Source of the DNA: Auricularia sp. M13
Lineage: Eukaryota > Basidiomycota > Agaricomycetes > Auriculariales > Auriculariaceae
Direction: 5' to 3'
Assembly (NCBI GenBank): GCA_037042915.1
Contig: CM073203.1
Coordinates: 1,674,001-1,738,000, forward strand
DNA length: 64,000 bases
Positions 42,913 to 54,600 of the stretch are shown in pieces; positions within the stretch are counted from its first letter, which is position 1, and the number at the start of each line of letters is the position of its first letter. The translations under genes were made by a program, and so were the position numbers. The notes beneath the pieces were generated by a model that did not search any database, was not told the origin of the DNA, and was given only the letters and a program-made list of their open reading frames with translations.

Positions 42913-44126
42913 ATGGGACGCCCCGCAAAGTACAAGACAGAAGCAGAGCGAGACGAGGCTAAAAGGAAATCGCGCCGTGACTACTACCAGTGGTGTGTTC
43001 GCCTCTCGTACGCTCTCTGCACTGTTATTAACATTGTTCCAGCAACAAGGAACGGGAGTGCGCACGCTCGCTCAAGATCTATCATGAAAACAAGCAGGCT
43101 GCTCGCCAGGCTCGCGCTGCAAAGACCAGGGAGCGCTCGCCGCAACCGATTCTCCCAGCCACCAGCGCCGTGCGTTCATTTCTCTCTCTTTCTCGCGATC
43201 ATTTACATATTTATTTAGCTCATGGGCATTCACTATAAAGTATCAGATGTCCCAGACCTTAAGGCCTTTGCAAAATCGTTGCAGAGTGACCTCGAGACCT
43301 GGCTCGGTGCTGTAAGTGACTGTCCCCCACTATTCCACGTGTAATTCCACCTCAAAAATAAAAGTTGTCAGAAATGAAGTGTAACATCTAAATATGAAAA
43401 GTTTCTCAGGTGGAATAGGTGGATTTCCACGTGGAGATTCCAGCACTTTATTCCACCTAGTTCCACCTATTCCACGTGGAGTAAACACAAATAGTGCCAT
43501 GGCATGCGCATCGAGGTTAGGTTAGGTTAGGTTAGGGGTTAGGTTAGGTGTTAGGTTAGGTTAGGTTAGGTTAGGTTAGGTTAGGTTAGGTTGGGGAACG
43601 TTTTCTTCCCAAATTCCACGTGGAATGTGGACTGATTGAGTTATAACACAGGCATCAGTGTTCGGTTAGGTTAGGTTAGTGTGGGGATGGGTTAGGGGTT
43701 AGGTTAGGTTAATTTAGGTTAGGTCAAATTTTCTTAATTTGGAGGTCACTCCACCTGGAATTCCACCTGGAAACGTGGGGGAGAGTAAGGTTCTCGCTCG
43801 GTGGCATACCCGAGCGAGACCTCTGGGACGACCTGACTACGCGACTCATCGCGGCGCAAGGGACTCACAGAGCCTCCAAACCCATCGTCAATCTCATTCG
43901 CAACAAGAAATACGTTGTCGATAAGGTGCAGGACGAAGCGGAAAACGGTTCGCGTGAGGCGTGGTACAGAAACGAGCGTCGTAACCAATCGGCCTTGTCC
44001 AAGGTTGCCCATCGCGCTACACAAATCGCAACCGGTCTTACAGAGTTGCTCATGATGTTTGAGAGCGGCGACAATGTGTTGCACGCGTCGTACGAGGAGG
44101 GCAGTCTATTCTGGCAGTCTGTGTAG
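42913..44126 (+). CDS. small basic protein with MITE-bearing intron
   Basis: Exons 42913-42992, 43043-43169 and 43219-43311 join through 50- and 49-nt introns. The N-terminus MGRPAKYKTEAERDEAKRKS, followed by RRDYY and NKERECARSLKIYHENKQAA, is a short basic helix type frequent in basidiomycete hypothetical proteins. After a GTAAGT donor at 43312 comes a 470-bp MITE-like insertion, and coding sequence resumes near 43790 with GIPERDLWDDLTTRLIAAQG and continues to TAG at 44124-44126. The acceptor of this long intron is not clear, so the insertion may have damaged splicing. In total about 215 aa. DNA binding is possible from the basic N-terminus; no function known. Confidence 0.6.
43318..43786. 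mobile_element. MITE-like element with TTCCAC palindromes and TTAGG repeats
   Basis: The ends are imperfect inverted repeats starting CTSTCCCCCAC and continuing with TTCCASGTG/AATTCCA. Inside are many TTCCACGTGGAA-like palindromes and two arrays of the pentamer TTAGG (43514-43594, 43663-43725). No open frame. No unambiguous target duplication was found. It occupies an intron of the surrounding gene. Confidence 0.5.
43514..43725 (+). repeat. two interstitial telomere-like (TTAGG)n arrays
   Basis: 43514-43594 and 43663-43725 are mostly GGTTA pentamers with a few TTAGGGG and GTG variants. Most fungi use hexameric TTAGGG telomeres, so this is an interstitial, variant repeat and not a chromosome end; genes continue on both sides. 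Confidence 0.85.
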
Positions 44127-44240
44127 CAGCTCATACATATACTTGACAATGTAACAGCCTATTCTATGCCATTCCACGAACCTGCTCGCGCGAATGAATA
44201 TTGAGACAATTATAGAGAATCTGACAAAACTTACCGTGCC

Positions 44241-45565
44241 TCACGCCGACCCAGCAGGATCGTCACCGCGTTCGGAAGGCTCCGGCGACGAGTCCGTCAC
44301 GTCTGCGAGCTCTGGCAAGTCCTCGTCATCCCCGGAGGAATCGCCGGCCGCGTTGTTGCCGTTGACGACGATGCCATTGGGGCGGCGGAGGGTGAGGCCG
44401 GCGGTCGCGAACAAAACGCTCGCGTTCGGCGCCGTGTAGAACCCGCGCGCGTAATCCTCCATCTCCTGGTTGAAGACGCTGATGACGGCGTGGATCCTCG
44501 CCGTCTGGTCAGGAGACAAAGCGGGGGAGTACTCCGGGCGCGGCGTAGTCGCGGGAGGGAGGGGGCCGCCCGCGGCGGGGACGTTGCCCGAGGGGATCGG
44601 CTCGTCAGGCCACTGGCCGACGAGATCGCCGTCATGCATGACGCGGGCCGTAATGTCGCGCCAAGTCGCGACGTTCGCGCGGACGTCGGCGTCGTTAAGC
44701 GAGGTCGGCATCGCCGACGAATCCTGCGTGGTCGGCGCGGGCCCGACAAGCTGCGAGTCGCCGCCGGAGGGTGCTGACGGGGGCGCAGGCAGTGAATCCG
44801 GTGCAACGGGAGGGACGGGCTGCGAGCTGACGGCGGCAGCGGGTGGACCGAAACGCAGGACAGGGGGGTCCCAGTGGTCCGGAAGGGAGTTGCGGTAGGG
44901 AGGAAGACGGTCGCGAACTCGAAGATATTGAGCGAGATGACGCTCGATCCTGTCGTCGCCGAGGAAGTGCCAAAACCCCGACGGCATGAACGAGCCGTCC
45001 CATCGCTGACAGCCGCTGCAAGGATGCAGCCTGGAGCAATCCGCGACGGTGCAGGCCTTCAGGCGAAGGATGTACTCCATGTAGCTCTGCGCGCCGAGCA
45101 TCTCCTTCGAAAGGCTGTCGCTGGAGACGAGGCTGCCCGACCCATCGGACGAAGTGTCATCGCCTGCCGCCACGCGCGCGCGAAGGCGCTCCACCTCTAC
45201 GACGAGATTGTCGTACATCTTCGCGAGGTCTGCGCGGTCGTTCTCCTCGTCGATCGCGTTGCGGGACCAGTCGCCAACGAATGGGCTCGGCGGACGGACG
45301 AGCCCCTCGTGCTCGCCCCAGCCCGAGGCGATTTGATTGGGATCGACCGTCGGCCAAGGCACCCAGGCCGACTCTGAAGCGGGCGGTGAGGTCGCCCCCT
45401 CCTGCCTAAGGATGGAAACGTTAGTGCACGACGCGCATGCGACGTGAATGGCGTACTGGGTATCACGCGCGTTCGCGGTGTCTGACTCGCTAAACACAGG
45501 ACGTCAGACAGCATACAGCGAGGCAAAGATGCCACGTACTTTCCGTTCGGTGCGGGAGCAGCCAT
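44241..45565 (-). CDS. lineage-specific protein with a Cys-rich centre
   Basis: Exon 1 (45565-45540) encodes MAAPAPNG plus two bases; a 50-nt intron (45539-45490) leads to exon 2 (45489-44241), giving about 424 aa. The N-terminal third is helical (DRADLAKMYDNLVVEVERLR, coiled-coil like). The centre has Cys and His residues CTVADCSRLHPCSGCQRWDG that could bind zinc. The C-terminal half is Pro/Ala-rich, then has a compact block (RIHAVISVFNQEMEDYARGF) and an acidic Asp/Glu tail. Function unknown. It is transcribed divergently from the gene at 46271; the shared 700-bp promoter carries GGCRYGCC palindromes. Confidence 0.7.
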
Positions 45566-45712
45566 GGCGAGGAGTTCGATGGCAGTCCGAGTCTGGGGGT
45601 TTAAGTGACAAAGACAGAAGACCGCGCCCGGTGGGCACGCTCGCGGTAACGTGGCAGGCACACGGAGAACCCCATGGAAATTTGCTGAGAAGGTGGCCCA
45701 GATGCGAGATGG

Positions 45713-46170
45713 CACACCACCACCGGAAAACTGATGGAAAGTCGTCATGTGCGCGGGAGGCGGGGAGATGGCGCGCCATCGCCCGAGCAGTATAAGCGAT
45801 AAAGAGCCATTGCTGCGCGATTTTAAGCATGCAGAGCGCCGTCGTGAGACAACCAGAGTCTGGAGAGAGCGGCGAACAAAATTCAGAGCAGCAGGAGGCC
45901 CGGAGCGGCGGCAGCAGCGACCAGGACGCGGTAAGGACTGTGGAGCGATGGCATGCCATCGCGCTCGGCTAGATCAGATATGCATATGGGTGCTTCTGTT
46001 TATTGAGGCAATCGCATGCCCGAGGATGCGGCGCCCATGATGAGGGTGTGATTAGAGAGTTGATGCGGGGAATCCCGAACGCGTTTTCACCCCGACCATG
46101 CCGGCACCCGCCCTGGCGCAACGGCCGTGGCGCGCCATCTCATTAGGACGCGCAGCGGATGGCACGCCAC
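45713..46170. repeat. second cluster of GGCRYGCC palindromes in a divergent promoter
   Basis: Copies near 45713, 45767 (GATGGCGCGCCATC), 45950 (GATGGCATGCCATC), 46127 and 46157. They sit between genes starting at 45565 (minus) and 46271 (plus). Confidence 0.7.
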
Positions 46171-46209
46171 CTGGACGCGCCCTCAAATCTGCGCGGGCGT
46201 TGGTCTGCC

Positions 46210-46216
46210 ATAAATA
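46210..46216 (+). promoter_or_regulatory. TATA-like element
   Basis: ATAAATA, about 55-60 bp upstream of the ATG at 46271. Confidence 0.45.
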
Positions 46217-46270
46217 CACCGCTGCCTGATGTTGGCGCACCAAGTAAATCCCCTCCCGCTCGCACAACAC

Positions 46271-49200
46271 ATGGTGGCCACGACTCGCAAGCAGGCCAAA
46301 GCCCAGCCCCAGCCTACTCCCGATCCCCAGCAGCAACCAGGGTCGACGCAGAGTGCTGTTGCCGCGGCTGTCGTCGACACAGCCGCTCTCGCCGGCACCA
46401 CCGACGGCAGCGGTCAAGGCGGCGCGGCTGCCTCTGGGAGCAGCGCTCCTTCCAACAGCTTGGTCATTCCCGCCGGCACCCCAGGCCCACCCATTGCGTC
46501 ATTTTCCGGCGATGCCGCGAGTGATAACGGCAATGCGCTCGTGAGTAAATTCACTCATTTCATGCTACCAAGACACTGATCGTCCGCAGAAGCAGAAGGC
46601 AGCGGGTGGAAAGAGGAAGAAAAATGCGGACGGCGACAGCACGGTGAGTACTTATCTCAACGCCTGCGGCTCGCGCTCATTACTCATTACACAAATAGGA
46701 CACAGGCCCACAGGCCAAACGTACGCGCGGAAAGCCAGCGGCGCGCGCGTCCTGGACCACCTCGCGCGCGAGGCGGTCGCGGTGGACGCGGCGGTCATGG
46801 CGGTGGCCAAGCCGCGGCTTCCGTGAACGTTATGCTCGCCGGCGATCACGAAAAGGGTCAGTTATACGCTGCTTTTTCGAGTCATAGTCTAATTACTTAC
46901 CGTCTCTCAGATGACAGCATGGCAAGCGACTCAGAGGCAGCCGCTCCCGGTCCAGCTTCTGCGGAACATGGCGCTGACGGTATGTCAATCGTTGCGAGGA
47001 TTTACGCCAACTCACAGTCCTGACAGGCAGCGCCGCTGCGCGCAATGGGGGCGCCGGGCTTCGTGCCTGCGGGTACTGTCTGGTACTCGTCGCCTGACCA
47101 GGTCGTGCCCGCAATGCCCGCGCCGAAGGTTCACCATACAGGCATCATCACTGCGTCTGGACCGTCCTTGAGCGCGCCCACCACCCTCGCTCAGCAGCCG
47201 CTCAACGCCCCTGTTGAGCAACCCGCGGCCACGACCACTGCGCAGCGCGAGCCTCCTCCGCCCAACCCGCACCCCGTCGCGCCGCACCCCGTCGCGCCGC
47301 ACCTCGTCGCGCCGCACCCCGTCACGCCCGTGCCCGCCATCAACGTGACGCCCGCGGACGCCGTGCCGCCGTCGGTCCCCCAGGCGCGTGCGCTCACGAG
47401 CGTGGCAGCCGCTGCGCAGCCGTCGGTGACTCTGACGGACGGCGCGGCGCCGCCGTGTCTCATGCGGCCACGCTCGCGGGCGGGCCAAACCCGCCGCTCT
47501 CCGCGACGGCCGCCGCTGCCCTCGCTGGTGGTGGCGCGCGCACTTCGCGGCGCCGCTCGCCCACGGCGGTCAACAGGCCGTCAGCCCCAGCTCGCTGCCT
47601 GGGGCGGCGACCGCGGCGCGTCTCGAGACTCCGATATCGACGGCGCCAGCGAAGTCTCTCAAAGCCACCGTCGAGGACGCGAGCGACGACGACTCCGTAG
47701 CCGACGACGAACGTGCATTGCCGCCGAAACGCAAGGCAAAGCCGAAGGCGTCGCGCAAGGCCAAGGTCGAGGAGGTCAGCGACAGCGAGCCCGACGCTCC
47801 TACCGCACCGCGGGCGAATAAGAAAGGACGGGCACGAAGCGCGAAGAAGCCGGTCACGCCAGCGCCCGAGGACGCGACCGACGACAACGACGACGACATC
47901 GAGGAGCTCGAGCGCATTACGAAAGAGACGAAACCGGGTCCTCTGACAGCGGAGGAGATGGAGACGTTGAACGCCAAGGTCGCCGAGTTCGAGAAGTTCA
48001 TTATGGACTTCGCGGCCGCGACGGGCAAGTCCCCGAAGTACCTCTGGGAACGCACGCGCATCAAGTTGAAGCTCCAGCGCGACCGGTCAACGTGGAATTT
48101 ATTTCAGGAGTATTGGAGCTACATTAACAAGCGCGACATCGACGGAGGTACGTTCGCGTCGCGTCGCCTCACTATTGGCAGCCTGTTGACGTTCATGTAG
48201 GCGAGACGCCGATCAGTATCGCGAGCGCCGGTCGCGCACGTATGACGAGGAGTATAGCAGCAAGGACAAGGAGGGAAAGCGTAAGCAACGGGAGTTTCTG
48301 TTGGACTGGGCGGAGAAGTTTCAGGAGGAAGTCGCGAAGGACGTTCTGGAGGCCGGCGAGACTTTCAAAGTCATGGCGCGACTCGGGCACGAAATCGAGG
48401 GCATGGTGATTAGTTAGCTTACCTCAATGCACGCATATAACTGACTCTTCCTCTTTGCTAGACCCGGCCGTACTTCACGAATTACAAGATTGCCGTGTTC
48501 GGTTTCATGGTCTGCGTTAACACCGGCGACGCAGCAGGCTGCGCGATGAATGGATGCTTCTCGAACACGGAAATGGCGCGCACGTTCATGCGCACGATGA
48601 AGCTCAGTATACGAAACCTCACAGGCGACTTCGCGAGCTTGTTCAAGTGAGTTGCAGGCGCATGCGGATTTACCTGGCTGACAGGGGCGCAGCGTTCACC
48701 TCATGAACGAGGCCGACAAGAAAGATTGGAGCCGCGCCGCATTTGATAAATATAAGAATGTGAAGAACCCTACCGCGCGCCGCGGCATACTCAAGGACGC
48801 GTTTCTTTACTGGCAGGGTATGTACGCGCGCTGGACTCAACTGGACGCGTGGCTCATGCGAACCGTTTACAGACTGCGTCGGTGGTCAGAACCAGGCCTT
48901 GACCGAGGTCCAATGGACCGAGTTCGAGATCATGGTGCTGAAGCAGAGGAAATGCATCGTCAATTGGCCGGACGGCCTTGCGCTTGAGCTTCAATGGCGC
49001 GCGGCCGCTGGCATACCGCGGAGATGGCGAGGCTCGTACGCGCTATATTCCAGTCGCACCGCCTGTACACGGATTCACTCGAGGACGAGGAAGACGTCGA
49101 TATGTGGTCAGCACCGGTTCCTGGCCGAAACCCGAACGCTAGGGACTCCAAGGCAGTACCGATCAGCCAGTTCGACAGGTCGACGGTTCTGCAGGTGCAG

Positions 49201-50117
49201 AGTCTGAAAGACGGTATGTGTATTCCATCGATACCGATTTCGGTCCGCTGACGGCGGCGCAGAGGAGCTTGCGCGTATGGGCAACAACTGGGACGAATGG
49301 TACCAGACGCCGGTCGTAACGACAAACCGCGGCGTCGTCGTCCTGCGTGTTGGTGACCTCGCAAAGCGCACGAACCAACACGGCAGGAGCAAGTTGCCCC
49401 GGGATATGCTCAAGCCGGCGCACAGGAAGGTCGAAGGCTTCTCCGACGTCAGTGAGGACGAAACCAAGGCGAAGATCGAATCGGGCTCGCGCAAGCCGGC
49501 TGCCGCCTCACGCAAGCAGGAGCGTGCGAAGTCCGCACGCGCGACACCTTCGGAGGGAGGTGATGACATGAACGCTGTCGGTGGCGGCGTGATCGTTGAG
49601 TCTGAGGACGAGGTACGCAGCATTACACACGCATTGACATATTCTAACGCGCGTCGTCGAAGGATCCACCCCAAGGCGGTCTGGTATCCATGGTGCCACA
49701 TAGAGACGAGCCCATGAAGGTGGAAGTGAGTGTCCTAGATGCTACGTGTGGCGCTTGACTGACGGAACGAACCAGGGACCGGTCGTTGCGGGGTGCCCCG
49801 ACAGCAGCGCGCCTGATAACGGCTCCGTGTCGCACGCGCTCAACTCGCACCAGGGGACGATCACAGTGTCGCAGGACATGCAGGACATGCAGTTGACGCC
49901 GGCTGCGGCAATGCACGGAGTGCAGGGCGGGCAACAGCAGCAACACGAGCTGGTCCACGCTGTGCAGCGACTGTCGCCGCCTCGCGAAGTAGATGGTGGC
50001 GCGCCTCAGCGTTTCGCCCAGCATGGACCCGCCGCCGACTACGGGCCGCAGGACGCCGGCGAGCAGACGATAGTGCACGACGTAGCGCATGACGGCGCGA
50101 CAGAGCACCTCAGGTAG
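46271..50117 (+). CDS. large multi-exon lineage-specific nuclear-type protein
   Basis: At least ten exons with 45-60 nt introns. The N-terminus MVATTRKQAKAQPQPTPDPQ is low complexity; exons 2-3 are basic (KQKAAGGKRKKNADGDST, KRTRGKPAA). A Pro-rich section with HPVAP repeats follows. A basic/acidic linker (KRKAKPKASRKAKVEEVSDS) precedes a helical domain (LERITKETKPGPLTAEEMET, then WNLFQEYWSYINKRD) and a second ordered domain with GEIEGM-like sequence, RPYFTNYKIAVFGFMVCVN and conserved Trp positions. After further exons the C-terminus is Gln-rich and ends at TAG 50115-50117. The frame seems to change twice between about 47450 and 47560 in GC-rich sequence, possibly from sequence errors. The domain mix suggests a DNA-associated protein, but I recognise no family. 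Confidence 0.6.
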
Positions 50118-50194
50118 CTGCAACCGGGTGACGCTAACCCTATTTTACCCCCTCGGAAAATAGGCTAGCGTCAGGCCCGCGCCCGCGCCCGCGT

Positions 50195-50710
50195 CCGTTG
50201 CAGGTGGGTCAGTGGGACAGCAGGTGGTGGTGCGGGTTTCGTTGCGGGTCCCTGTATAGTAGTGCGGTTCCCATTGCGGGTGCGTGAATGCCAGTGCGGT
50301 TCCCGTTGCGGGTCCCTGAATAGTAGTGCGGTTCCCATTGCGGGTGCGTGAATGCCAGTGCGGTTCCCATTGCGGGTGCGTGAATGCCAGTGCGGGTCCC
50401 GTTGCGGGTCCCTGGGTGCGCCTGCGGGTCCCGTTGCGGGTCCCTGGGTGCACCTGCGGGGCGCCCTGCGGGTCCCTGGGTGCACCCGCGGGTGGCCCTG
50501 CGGGTCCCTGGGTGCTCCTGCGGGTTGCTCTGCGGGACCCATTGCGGATCACTGGGTACGCCTGCGGGTCCCGTTGCGGGTCCCTGGGTGCGCCCGCGGG
50601 TGGCCCTGCGGGTCCCTGGGTGGCTCCTGCGGGTTGCTCTGCGGGACCCATTGCGGATCCCTGGGTACGCCCGCGGGTGGCCCTGCGGGCACTGCTGCGT
50701 GCGGCTTATC
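50195..50710. repeat. GC-rich minisatellite
   Basis: Imperfect repeats of modules such as GCGGGTCCCTGGGTGC, GTGAATGCCAGTGCGG and TTGCTCTGCGGGACCC. Long frames on both strands are a by-product of the repeat. Confidence 0.75.
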
Positions 50711-51675
50711 CCGGTGGGCCCCCGCCGTCGCCGGCATCGGCCGCCGCCGCGCCCACCACCGTCGGCATCGGCCGCCACCGCTGCCGCCGCTGCCGGTCGC
50801 CGCCGGCGCTTAAATCTCAAAAACATTTTCTTTCCCAAACTACAAAACAAATCGAGGCAACACTTAATCTGTACATTAGTTCCATTTAAAAGCGGCGACA
50901 CAAAAACTGCATGAAACAAAAATGTCAATCATGAATCCCACATATGTAACCGCAGCTGAAACCTCAACTCAAATCACTCAAGTACATTCATATCAGCTAA
51001 CGAATTTATATTTCAAGTCACCTCTGTTACATCTACGCGCCCGGCCCAGTGCGCGGGTGCAACTGCGGATGCGGCTGCGGCTGCGGCTGCGGCTGCGGGT
51101 GCGGGTGCGGCAGAGGGCATTCGAGAGCAGACATAAGAAACTCAGCGCCAATCCGGTGACAGCCTCTGCCATTACAAAACGTATTTAAGATATGCCAGAC
51201 GCCTGATTATGCAATTTCAGCCATCGGTGCTATGTGCCCGTTGTTGTACATGAACAAAATAACTGGGGACAAATTTCAAATCGGAGAAGCAGTGAATGCT
51301 TGGAGGGTCTCTCAGTACGTGTGAATGTGTTTATGTGAATGTGGATATGTTGATTTGACTATGGATGTTGATGTTTCAAGAAAATGTGCATTGTGAGAAG
51401 TACTTGTCACATTCTTTTCATCAGATGCTGGATAATCACCAAAACCCCAGATAAAGATTTACATTCAGATGCATAAGAGCACATGAGCCTATGTCTGAAT
51501 TCCAATTTCCCATTGGGACTCAAGTTGCACACCAACTCCTGCATCCGCATCCGCAACCGCGCCCGCGCCCGCAGCCGCAGCCGCAGCCGCGCCCGCGCCG
51601 CTCCGCTTGTACTTGGTTCACACGGAAATTTAGCGCAACAAATCAAAGCTCCAATTTCAAGGAAACCGGCACACG
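50711..51675. other. gap between the 3' ends of convergent genes
   Basis: Beyond the minisatellite there are GCCGCC-type repeats, two hexamer arrays (51043-51115 and 51540-51600, in opposite orientation) and ordinary AT-richer sequence. No gene supported. Confidence 0.5.
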
Positions 51676-54600
51676 CTACATGACGAGCTCAAGGAACATT
51701 TCCATCATCTCGGGCGACTTCTTGACATCCGCCGGCCAGCTCTTGAAGCAGTGCCGGATGAGCACCTTCTCCACCTCGGTCAGGGCAACGCGATTGAGCG
51801 CGCGCAGAATCGCGGTCGTGTACGCGGTCTGGTCCTCGAACCCTGCCGGCACCTGCATACCGGCCGGCCACGACTTCTGAGGCTTGAGGAGGCCGTCCAT
51901 CTGCTTGTTTGACTTGGACATCTTCTTGGCCTTTGCGATCGTGAGGGTGACCGCGGGGAGCTTGCTGATGGCCTTCTCCTGCACTCGGGACGACTTGCGC
52001 GGCTGCGCGTCCTCCTCGCCTGTGTCTGCAGCATCGCGCTTGCGTTTGTTGGACGGCGTAGTAGACGGGCCTGCCTCAGCCGTATTGGCGACGACGCGCT
52101 GGCGATTGCGGGAGGGTGTGACGGGAGGGGCGGGAGGGGATGAGGGTGCGGGGAGGCTTTGCGCTTGCCCTTGACCTTGCTGGACTCGGGCGGTATCGCC
52201 CTCGGACGCGGGCACGTCAGGCTGGACGTTGCGCTTGCCCTGCTTTCCAGCCCTGGATTTGGGCGTGGGCTTGGGCTCGGGCGTGGGCTCGGGCGTGGGG
52301 TCAGCCTCGGGCTCGGGCTCGGGCTCGGGCTCCGGCGCCGGCTCGGGTGCGGGTGCGGCCGCGGGCGCGGTTGCGGGTGCGGATGCGCCCGCAATCTTGC
52401 GCTTCTTGGCCGCCTGTGAATGGTCAGTGTGATGGACACCAAAATCAGCAAAAAAAAAACTTACCGGTGCATCCTTATCCTCCGCAAACACGACCGACCT
52501 CTTGGACTTCCTGCGCTTGGGAGCCTCCACACGCGTTGGGTCGACGGGCGGGTCGACTTCCTCCTCCTCGTACTCGACCTCCTCGACGTCCTCCTCGTTG
52601 GCTTCCTTCTCCTTTTCCTGCTCCTGTGTCTTGTTGCGGCCCGTTGTCTTCTTCGCGTCCTTTGCAGCCGGTTTGGAGGTCGCAGCCTCGGTGACAGCTG
52701 TGGTGTCGTCAATCTCGACGTACCGATCCACCATTTCCTTCTTACGCTGCTGCTGTTGCTTGTGCAGCTCTTTCTCAGCTGCGAGCTGCTCCTTGGACTT
52801 GACAGACGCGGATACGCCCTTGGGCGGCTTCGACGGCTTCTTGGTCTTGTTGCTGACAACCTCGGTGACGGGCGCGAGAGCCGCCTCGTCGCCCGAGTTG
52901 ACCGTGTCGCGCGCCTTGCGCTTGGACTTCTTGGCGGTGGGAGCGGGCGCGGGTGCGGGTGCGGGTGCGGGTGCGGGTGCGGGCACGGGCGCGGGTGCGG
53001 GCGTGGGTGCGGATGGTGCGGGCGTTGCGGCTTGCTGCCCATCTGATGCACATTGCGCGGCGAGCGCAGCCGAAGGCTCAGGGCCCACTCGAAGAACGCG
53101 CGGAGCGGGCGCCTTTACTCCCTTGTAAGGGCAGTTGGGCGGCGGGACTTTGACTGCGGTGGGAACATAGTCGATGAGCTCTTTATGCGGGCAGCCAAGG
53201 ACTGTCTTGTCGTTGAGCATAGCACGATACGTGCCAGCCCACTGCGGCTTGCCAACGCCGACGGGGTACTCCTCACTGAGCACCATGACGAAGACGTTGT
53301 TGAGGTGGGGCTTGCCCGTGGCTGTGCGGACCTGCTCGAGCATGTCGCCCTCGAGTTCAAGCGCGGGCCGCGTCCATAGCTTGCCGCAGAGTGCAGCAAA
53401 CAAGATCAGCCGTTGCATCGCACCGCTGAACGACGAGAAGTTGGTGCGGCCCGACAAATCGGCCGGGAAATATGCGAATGGCGGCCAGCCACCCATCATC
53501 ATCCGGTAATTGTTGAGCGCGGTCATCATGGCCGCCAGAGGTATCCCGTCATTTTGTGGCAAAGGGATCTTGACGTGAGTAACTGCAAGACATCAGCACG
53601 GTGTCAAGCGCGGGCACGGGCGCGGGCGCGGATGTGGTTTGTACTTACATTCGAAGAGCTCGACGAGCCTATCGCGCGCCAATTTCCTATCCTCCTCCGA
53701 GAGCTGCAGCGTGAAACCGATGTAGTCGGTGTACAGCGGCGTGTAGTCGAGCAGAACTTTCATCCGCTGCGTCGTGTTGCCCCTGCGAGTCCAGATGGCG
53801 ATCTTGCCCGCTGGCACCGGCTCGTCGACGTCCGGATAGTACAGGACGGGCTCCTTGCCCTTCTCTGGCGTCTTGGACGTTCCCTCGACCTGCTCCTCGT
53901 CGTTGCCCTCGTGTTCCGCTGTCTCGCCACGGGCCGACATTGGTGCAGGTGTAGCGGCACCCGCGCCCGTACTCGCGCCCGCGCCGCACTCGCGCCCGCG
54001 CCCGCACCCGAGCCCGAGCCCGATGCGCGAGCTGCCTGTAGCCCGTATCCAACCGCCCCAGGGCGAGGGCGTGTTGCTATGTAGAATTGGTCGGGCGTCG
54101 GCTGGGGCGGGGGGACGGTGCCCGTGATGCTGACGCGCTGGGCGGGTGGCTGCTGACCGCGGGCGATTGCGGTCATGTCCGTCACCATGTTGAGGTGGCT
54201 GTTCCTACGAGCCAATATCAATGTCAGCGAGAGGGAAAGAGTTGACAAACTCTTTCAGGCACTCACGTCACGTGGCCCTGGAACTTGGCCAAGGCTCCAC
54301 GGGGCTCCTCCAACAGCTTGTGTTGGACGAAGTCGCGCGCATTGTGGGTCGCATGGAACCGCGACATCGAGGGGTCGCGGTCGAAGTCGATGCGCGAGCC
54401 GGCAATAAAGAGCGTCGAGTCGAAATGGTAGAACGCGGCCAGGTAATCGAGCTGCAAGGTAAAAAGCGTCAGCACTGCATGTATAGGTAGGCGCAGGCGC
54501 AGCCGCACCCGCGCCCGCGCCTGCGACCGCAATAGTGACTTACCAGCCGGATGACGTTGTCCACCTCGACTTGAAAGAGGTTGTGGCGGTCGGTGGGCGT

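Noticed and set aside
43514-43725. chromosome end
   Set aside because: Gene exons continue on both sides, and the unit is a short pentamer array inside a MITE-like element.
50209-50928. long frames of GTRNGTR-type repeats on both strands
   Set aside because: They are products of the minisatellite, and several frames are open at once.
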